Shown here piece after piece: positions 13,739-17,828 of a stretch of DNA of 17,828 bases. Source of the stretch: Falsiroseomonas sp044341625 (GTDB lineage Bacteria; Pseudomonadota; Alphaproteobacteria; Acetobacterales; Acetobacteraceae). Under the pieces are notes generated by a model, which was not told the origin of the DNA, did no database searches, and worked only from the letters and a program-made list of their open reading frames with translations. The stretch is from contig JBIIRI010000068.1 in assembly GCA_044341625.1 (NCBI GenBank), forward strand, positions 1 through 17,828, given 5' to 3'. The position numbers and the translations under genes were made by a program. The first letter of the stretch is position 1; the number at the start of each line of letters is the position of its first letter.

Positions 13739-14162
13739 GGCGGAGCCGTTCTCCCGAACACGGCCAGCCGGAACGACGTCCGGGCCTGGCATCGTTGCGA
13801 TGCGATCCGACATCGCGGCAGCAGGACGCGCCTGCGCCTCGGGCTGGGCATTCCCACCCACCCGGCGCCTGCCGACCTGCCGGTTCCGCCAGAGGGGCCC
13901 GGATCAAGGGCGCCAAGTGGCGCAGTCGCGTGAGGCTTTCAAGAGTGTACGAATGGAAATGTTGCGGAAATCTTCGCGCAACAGCATCGGATGGCCAGGG
14001 ACCGCCGGATTCCCGCTGTTCCGGGTTGTGCCGGGGCGCCAGACGGGCCATGTGCGGTTTGCGCCGGACCACAACGCGGACTAGTGTCCGGCCGAGGCAA
14101 CCCGGCCGGGCCCAGGTTCATGTCCTGGAAATCCGGCCGAAGCATGGGATCGAGGCGTCGCG
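13739..14162. other. Long divergent intergenic region between terC and tatA
   Basis: Over 400 bp without a convincing gene. The terC leader side has a hairpin at 13763-13790: GCCAG and CCGGA pair with TCCGG and CTGGC, with a 2-base bulge and an ACGACG loop. Other inverted repeats are GCGATG/CATCGC (13797-13816), GCGCC-AAGT-GGCGC (13910-13923) and GTTGCG/CGCAAC (13961-13982). The tatA side has a promoter candidate at 14059-14087. I see no canonical yybP-ykoY manganese riboswitch core (GGGGAGTAG on either strand). Short reading frames crossing the region look like shadows. Confidence 0.5.
14059..14087 (+). promoter_or_regulatory. Candidate sigma-70 promoter of tatA with overlapping inverted repeat
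   Basis: TTGCGC (14059-14064) is 17 bp from TAGTGT (14082-14087). GCCGGAC (14063-14069) and GTCCGGC (14086-14092) form an inverted repeat spanning the spacer, a possible operator. RNA would start about 70 bases before the tatA ATG. Confidence 0.35.
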
Positions 14163-14441
14163 ATGGGTACGTTCAGCATCTGGCATTGGCTGGTCGTGCT
14201 GCTGGTCGTGTTGCTGCTGTTCGGCAGCGGCAAGATCAGCGGCCTGATGGGCGACCTGGCCAAGGGCATCAAGTCCTTCAAGCAGAACATGAAGGAAGAC
14301 GAGGTCAAGGACGCCTCGATGGCGGCCGATGCCGCGTCGCAGACGCCGGCCCAGCCGGCCGGCTCCATCCCCGCGCCGCAGGGCGCGCAGGCCAGCACGG
14401 CCCAGGCGCAGCCCGCCAACCCGTCCCGCCCGGCGGCCTGA
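14163..14441 (+). CDS. tatA: Sec-independent protein translocase subunit TatA
   Basis: A 92-residue TatA, the pore-forming subunit of the twin-arginine system that exports folded proteins. It has the typical short N-terminus M-G-T-F-S-I-W-H-W, one membrane helix (about 9-21, L-V-V-L-L-V-V-L-L-L-F-G), the conserved F-G-x-G-K-I hinge and an amphipathic helix L-M-G-D-L-A-K-G-I-K-S-F-K-Q-N-M. A flexible alanine-, proline- and glutamine-rich tail follows. The early residues are of the TatA type rather than TatB. GAGG sits seven bases before the ATG. tatB and tatC are not next to it, so the system's other subunits must be elsewhere. The protease and the Bug receptor in this window carry Tat-like signals and are possible clients. 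Confidence 0.92.
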   Translation: MGTFSIWHWLVVLLVVLLLFGSGKISGLMGDLAKGIKSFKQNMKEDEVKDASMAADAASQTPAQPAGSIPAPQGAQASTAQAQPANPSRPAA

Positions 14442-14449
14442 ACCGCCCA

Positions 14450-14476
14450 TCGCCGCCGGTCACCGACCGGTGGCGA
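14450..14476 (+). terminator. 11-bp stem hairpin after tatA
   Basis: TCGCCGCCGGT (14450-14460) pairs with ACCGGTGGCGA (14466-14476) around CACCG, with one G-U pair. It lies nine bases after the tatA stop. There is no T-run. It separates tatA from the TRAP-mtn operon. Confidence 0.5.
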
Positions 14477-14644
14477 CGACCCGGGATGGTGGGTCCCCAT
14501 TGATCGCCTCGCGGCGCGGCCCTAAGGGTCGGCCGGGGGGCCGTGCCGGGTAAATCCGGCCGCGCGCCGGTCCTGGCAACGGGGCCGGCGTTACTGTTTT
14601 GTCAGCGGCGTGCCTTCGGGCGCGGGCCGTTGCGGGGAGAGGTC

Positions 14645-16645
14645 ATGACAACCGCGCCTGCGGGTGCCGGCCAACAGCCGGCTGAGGCGGTGAACACCGC
14701 CGTGGACGACATGGAATTCGCCTCCGCCCGGCGCGACCTCACGGGGTGGCAGGGATGGGGCTGGCGGGCCGCGGCCTCGGCCTTCGTGCTGTGGCACATG
14801 TGGATCCTGCTGGTCATGCCGGTCGATCCCACCGTCTCCCGCGCCATACACGTGTTCCTGGGCGCCGCGCTGGGCTTCGCGCTCTTCGCCCCCCGCGCCA
14901 GCGGCGCCCCCGGCCATCGCGTGCCCTGGTACGACTGGCTGCTGATGATCCCCTGCCTGCTAATCCCGATGCACTACATCCTGGATGCCGACGGGATCGA
15001 GATGCGGTCCTTCATGGGGCCGAACTGGCAGGATCTGGTGGTCGGCATCACCGGCATCCTGCTGGTACTGGAATTCGCCCGCCGCACGGCGGGGCTGGTC
15101 ATGCCGGTCATCGCGCTCGTCTTCATCGCCTATTGCTTCGTCGGCCCCTGGATGCCCGGCATCCTTTATCACCGCGGGGTCGAATGGCAGGCGGCGACGG
15201 TCGAGCTGTTCGGCAATAACGGCGTGCTCGGGACCATCGTGCAGGTCTCGGCCAGCTTCATCATCCTGTTCGTCACCTTCGCGGCCTTCCTGCAGGCGTC
15301 GAAGGCGGGCGACTATTTCAACGACCTGGCCCTGGCGCTGGTCGGGCGCGCGCGCGGCGGGCCAGCCAAGGTCACCGTCGTCTCGGGCGTGCTGTTCGGC
15401 ACCATATCGGGCTCAGCCGTCGCGAATGTCGTGGCCTCGGGGGCCTTCACCATCCCGATGATGCGCCGCGTCGGCTACGACCGGCAGACGGCGGCGGCGG
15501 TGGAGGCGACGAGTTCCACGGGCGGGCAGATCACCCCGCCGGTGATGGGCGCGGGCGCCTTCATCATGGCCGAGGTGCTGGGCATGCCCTACACCGAGAT
15601 CGCACTCGCCGGCCTGATCCCGGCACTGCTGTTCTACATCGCCAACTACATCCATTGCGACCTGAACGCGCGCAAGGCCGGCATCCGTGGCCTGCGGCGG
15701 GACGAGCTGCCGCGCTGGGTGGACATCGCGCGGCGGTCCTACATGGCGGCACCGCTGGTGCTGCTCATCGCCGTGCTGCTGTCGGGGTATTCGCCCTTCC
15801 GCGCCGCCGCCATCGGCATCGCGGCGACCATCGTCATCATGGTGGCCACCGCGCTGGTCCATCGCATGACGCTGCAGGGCCAGTCGCTGCCGGCCGCCAT
15901 CGTCGGCGCGATCGCGGAGACGCTGGTCGCGATCGAACGCGCCCTGGCCGGCTCCGCGAAGGAAGTGATGCAGCTGGTCGCGGTCTGCGCCGCGGCGGGC
16001 ATCGTGGCCGGCGTGATCGGGCTGACGGGCGTGGGCGGGCGCTTCGCGACCATGCTGCTCGACATCGCCGGCACTTCGGCCTTCCTCGCGATGGTCTTCA
16101 CCATGGTGGTGGCGATCATCCTCGGCATGGGGGTGCCGACCACAGCGGCCTATGCGATCGCGGCGGCCGTCGTGGCGCCCGGCCTGATCCGCATCGGCGT
16201 GGAGCCGCTGGTGGCGCATATGTTCATCTTCTACTTCGCCATCCTGTCGGCCATCACGCCGCCGGTGGCGCTGGCGTCCTTCGCCGCGGCCTCCATGGCC
16301 GGGGCGGATATGTGGAAGACCAGCGTGATCGCGGTGAAGCTCGGCCTCGCGACCTTCATCGTGCCCTACATGTTCTGGCTGTCGCCCGCGCTGCTGGCGC
16401 AGGGGGAGACGTTCGTGGTGCTGCAGGCCTTCGCCTCCGCCGCCTTCGGCGTCTTCCTGCTGGCCTGCGCGACCGAGGGCTGGATGCTGAATGGCCGCCT
16501 CGCCATGCCGCTCCGCATCGCCTCGGGCGTCGCGGGGCTGATGCTCATGGTGCCCGAGGCCTTGACGGATCTGGGCGGGCTTGCCGTCGGCGTGGCGCTG
16601 CTGGCGTGGCAGCGGCGCGCCTTCCCCGCGGAACGGGCGGCATGA
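14645..16645 (+). CDS. TRAP transporter fused permease (4TM/12TM, DctQM-type)
   Basis: A 666-residue inner-membrane protein in which the small (about 4-helix) and large (about 12-helix) TRAP permease subunits are fused, the form usually paired with TAXI-type receptors. TRAP systems import organic acids with sodium or proton cotransport. The large-subunit signatures are clear: G-T-I-S-G-S-A-V-A-N-V-V-A-S-G near residue 250, T-G-G-Q-I-T-P-P-V-M-G-A-G-A-F-I-M-A-E near 295, the mirrored G-M-G-V-P-T-T-A-A-Y near 500, and A-I-T-P-P-V-A-L-A-S. ATG 14645 has a strong GGGGAGAGG; an earlier start at 14543 lacks similarity. No receptor gene is visible within the window. The stop overlaps mtnB by four bases, tying this importer to methionine salvage. 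Confidence 0.93.
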   Translation: MTTAPAGAGQQPAEAVNTAVDDMEFASARRDLTGWQGWGWRAAASAFVLWHMWILLVMPVDPTVSRAIHVFLGAALGFALFAPRASGAPGHRVPWYDWLLMIPCLLIPMHYILDADGIEMRSFMGPNWQDLVVGITGILLVLEFARRTAGLVMPVIALVFIAYCFVGPWMPGILYHRGVEWQAATVELFGNNGVLGTIVQVSASFIILFVTFAAFLQASKAGDYFNDLALALVGRARGGPAKVTVVSGVLFGTISGSAVANVVASGAFTIPMMRRVGYDRQTAAAVEATSSTGGQITPPVMGAGAFIMAEVLGMPYTEIALAGLIPALLFYIANYIHCDLNARKAGIRGLRRDELPRWVDIARRSYMAAPLVLLIAVLLSGYSPFRAAAIGIAATIVIMVATALVHRMTLQGQSLPAAIVGAIAETLVAIERALAGSAKEVMQLVAVCAAAGIVAGVIGLTGVGGRFATMLLDIAGTSAFLAMVFTMVVAIILGMGVPTTAAYAIAAAVVAPGLIRIGVEPLVAHMFIFYFAILSAITPPVALASFAAASMAGADMWKTSVIAVKLGLATFIVPYMFWLSPALLAQGETFVVLQAFASAAFGVFLLACATEGWMLNGRLAMPLRIASGVAGLMLMVPEALTDLGGLAVGVALLAWQRRAFPAERAA

Positions 16646-17256
16646 GCGTCCCACCCGCTGTCGCGGAGGCGATTGTCGCCGCCGGGCGGCGGCTGGATGC
16701 GCTCGGGCTGGTGCCGGCTACGGCGGGGAATTTCTCCATGCGGCTGGACGCAAGGCGGCTCGCCGTCACGGTCTCCGGCCGGCACAAGGGCTTCCTCACG
16801 CCCGATGACGTGATGGTGGTGGACCTGGACGGACGCGGGGAAGATCCCGCGAAGCGATCGAGCGCGGAGACGCTGCTCCATTGCGGCATCTATCGCCGCT
16901 TTCCAAAGGCCGGGGCCGTGCTGCACGGCCATTCCATCGCGAACACCGTGCTGTCGCGCCGGGTGGGAAGCAGCCTGGCGCTGGCCGGCTATGAACTGCT
17001 GAAGGCCTTCCCCGGCCTGCCCACGCATGACGCCGCGGTGACCCTGCCGGTGGTGCCGAACGACCAGGACATCGCGCGGATGCAGCGGGGCCTGGACGCG
17101 CTGTGGGACGGCATGGCTGATATTCCGCCTGGATATTTGATCGCAGGCCACGGATCCTATGTATGGGCCGCCGACATGGCCGGGGCGCTGATGCGCCTGG
17201 AAGCCCTGGAATTCATGCTGGCCTGCGACATGGAAGAGAGGAGGCTGGGACGATGA
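16642..17256 (+). CDS. mtnB: Methylthioribulose-1-phosphate dehydratase
   Basis: A 204-residue class II aldolase-fold enzyme. MtnB removes water from 5-methylthioribulose-1-phosphate, giving 2,3-diketo-5-methylthiopentyl-1-phosphate in the methionine salvage pathway. Zinc ligands are visible: H95 and H97 in L-H-G-H-S and H170 in A-G-H-G-S-Y-V-W. E76 in S-S-A-E-T lies where the family has an acidic residue. T-A-G-N-F-S-M-R (27-34) and V-S-G-R-H-K-G (45-51) match the substrate-binding N-terminus of class II aldolases. By fold alone it could be a fuculose-phosphate-type aldolase; the following mtnD and mtnC genes decide for MtnB. Its ATG overlaps the permease stop, and its own TGA overlaps the mtnD ATG. 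Confidence 0.92.
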   Translation: MSVPPAVAEAIVAAGRRLDALGLVPATAGNFSMRLDARRLAVTVSGRHKGFLTPDDVMVVDLDGRGEDPAKRSSAETLLHCGIYRRFPKAGAVLHGHSIANTVLSRRVGSSLALAGYELLKAFPGLPTHDAAVTLPVVPNDQDIARMQRGLDALWDGMADIPPGYLIAGHGSYVWAADMAGALMRLEALEFMLACDMEERRLGR

Positions 17257-17792
17257 GCCGCCTGACCGTTTGGAACGCCGAAACCAACCGCGAGATCCTG
17301 ATCACCGAGGATGCCGAGCGCATCGCGGCCGAGCTGCGCGTGATCGGCGTGCGCTTCGAACGCTGGCCGCTCGCCGACATCCCCGCCGATGCTGATGCGG
17401 ATGCGATCCTCGCCGCCTATCGCCCGCATCTCGATGCCTTCCTGGCGTCGACCGGCGCAGGCACGGCCGATGTCATCAAGCTGACGCCCGACCATCCGAT
17501 GAAGGACGCGCTGCGCGCCAAGTTCCTGTCGGAGCACACGCATACGGAAGACGAGGTGCGCTTCTTCCACGGCGGCACCGGCAATTTCGTGCTGCACATG
17601 GATGGTAAGGTCTTCGACGCGCATTGCGGCCCGGGCGACCTGATCAGCGTGCCGGCCCATTCGAAGCACTGGTTCGACGCCGGCGATAACCCGAATTTCG
17701 CGGTCGTCCGCGTCTTCACCGACACCACCGGCTGGACCCCGCACTACACCGGCACGGACATGGCCGAGCGCTTCCCCGCCGCGACCGCGTGA
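17253..17792 (+). CDS. mtnD: Acireductone dioxygenase
   Basis: A 179-residue cupin enzyme. It oxidises the acireductone 1,2-dihydroxy-3-keto-5-methylthiopentene to 4-methylthio-2-oxobutanoate and formate with iron, or by an off-pathway route with nickel. Metal ligands fit the family: H95, H97 and E101 in E-H-T-H-T-E-D-E-V-R-F-F, and H139 in V-P-A-H-S-K-H-W-F-D. D-V-I-K-L-T-P (73-79) and the C-terminal W-T-P-H-Y are also typical. The length is that of bacterial ARD. A strong GAGAGGAGG (17236-17244) precedes the ATG, which overlaps the mtnB stop by four bases. The stop overlaps the GTG start of mtnC. Confidence 0.96.
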   Translation: MSRLTVWNAETNREILITEDAERIAAELRVIGVRFERWPLADIPADADADAILAAYRPHLDAFLASTGAGTADVIKLTPDHPMKDALRAKFLSEHTHTEDEVRFFHGGTGNFVLHMDGKVFDAHCGPGDLISVPAHSKHWFDAGDNPNFAVVRVFTDTTGWTPHYTGTDMAERFPAATA

Positions 17793-17828
17793 CCGCCATC
17801 CGCACCATCCTGACGGATATCGAGGGCA
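17789..17828 (+). CDS. mtnC: Enolase-phosphatase E1 (partial, 3' cut by window end)
   Basis: Only 13 codons are present: V-T-A-I-R-T-I-L-T-D-I-E-G, beginning with a GTG that overlaps the mtnD stop (GTGA). The T-D-I-E-G run is the characteristic start of MtnC, a HAD-family enzyme that enolises and dephosphorylates the diketo-methylthiopentyl-phosphate made by MtnB; the D in T-D-I-E is the nucleophile region. The identity rests on this short motif and on the mtnB-mtnD context. Confidence 0.8.
   Translation, partial: MTAIRTILTDIEG

Noticed and set aside
13739..13990. yybP-ykoY manganese riboswitch upstream of terC
   Set aside because: Neither the GGGGAGTAG-like core nor the AAGACC/GAGACC element is visible on the minus strand; only generic hairpins remain.

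Overview
The window is very GC-rich DNA with dense, mostly well-formed genes. Its enzyme and transporter mix is typical of a heterotrophic alphaproteobacterium: a tripartite tricarboxylate (Bug) binding protein, a fused TRAP permease, a CaiB/BaiF CoA-transferase, a TerC protein, Tat-type signal sequences, and a MaoC/phosphotransacetylase fusion. It fits best with the Acetobacteraceae (Roseomonas-like). That assignment is inferred from gene content and base composition; there is no rRNA or other phylogenetic marker here. It reads as ordinary chromosome: I see no insertion sequence, phage gene, CRISPR array, tRNA or rRNA.

Layout. 1-1864 (+): a DUF1194 von Willebrand-like protein, then a PhnW-family aminotransferase. 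1849-1992: a 25-bp tandem repeat running over the phnW stop codon, then a perfect 16-bp-stem hairpin. 2044-2439 (-): a small DUF3052-like protein. 2440-2682: intergenic, with a perfect TTGACA box and an intrinsic terminator on the + strand that no recognised gene explains. 2683-3981 (+): a fused hotdog/phosphate acyltransferase protein. 4103-7454 (-): an HtrA-type protease, an OmpR-family regulator and a sensor kinase in one direction, a likely envelope-stress unit. The kinase has no ATG, GTG or TTG codon upstream of its first membrane segment. 7569-8684 (+): a YbfB/YjiJ-type MFS transporter. 8908-11033 (+): a CoA-transferase and an HMG-CoA-lyase-family enzyme joined by an ATGA overlap. 11110-11613 (+): a CHAP-domain lipoprotein. 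11679-12650 (+): an orphan Bug receptor, followed by a strong terminator. 12725-13738 (-): a TerC-family membrane protein with a structured leader. 14163-14441 (+): a stand-alone tatA. 14645 to the window end (+): a fused TRAP permease, mtnB, mtnD and the start of mtnC, each overlapping the next by 4 bp.

How the genes work together. The 3' operon joins a membrane importer to three consecutive steps of methionine salvage, which suggests, but does not prove, that the TRAP system imports a methylthio-compound. The CoA-transferase/lyase pair would activate a 3-hydroxy-3-methyl dicarboxylate to its CoA ester and cleave it. The protease and two-component genes probably sense and relieve envelope protein damage. 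Nothing here is clearly a wholly new system. The best leads are the TRAP-mtn coupling, the kinase start-codon puzzle, the degenerate hydratase domain of the acyltransferase fusion, and the unexplained terminator near 2530.
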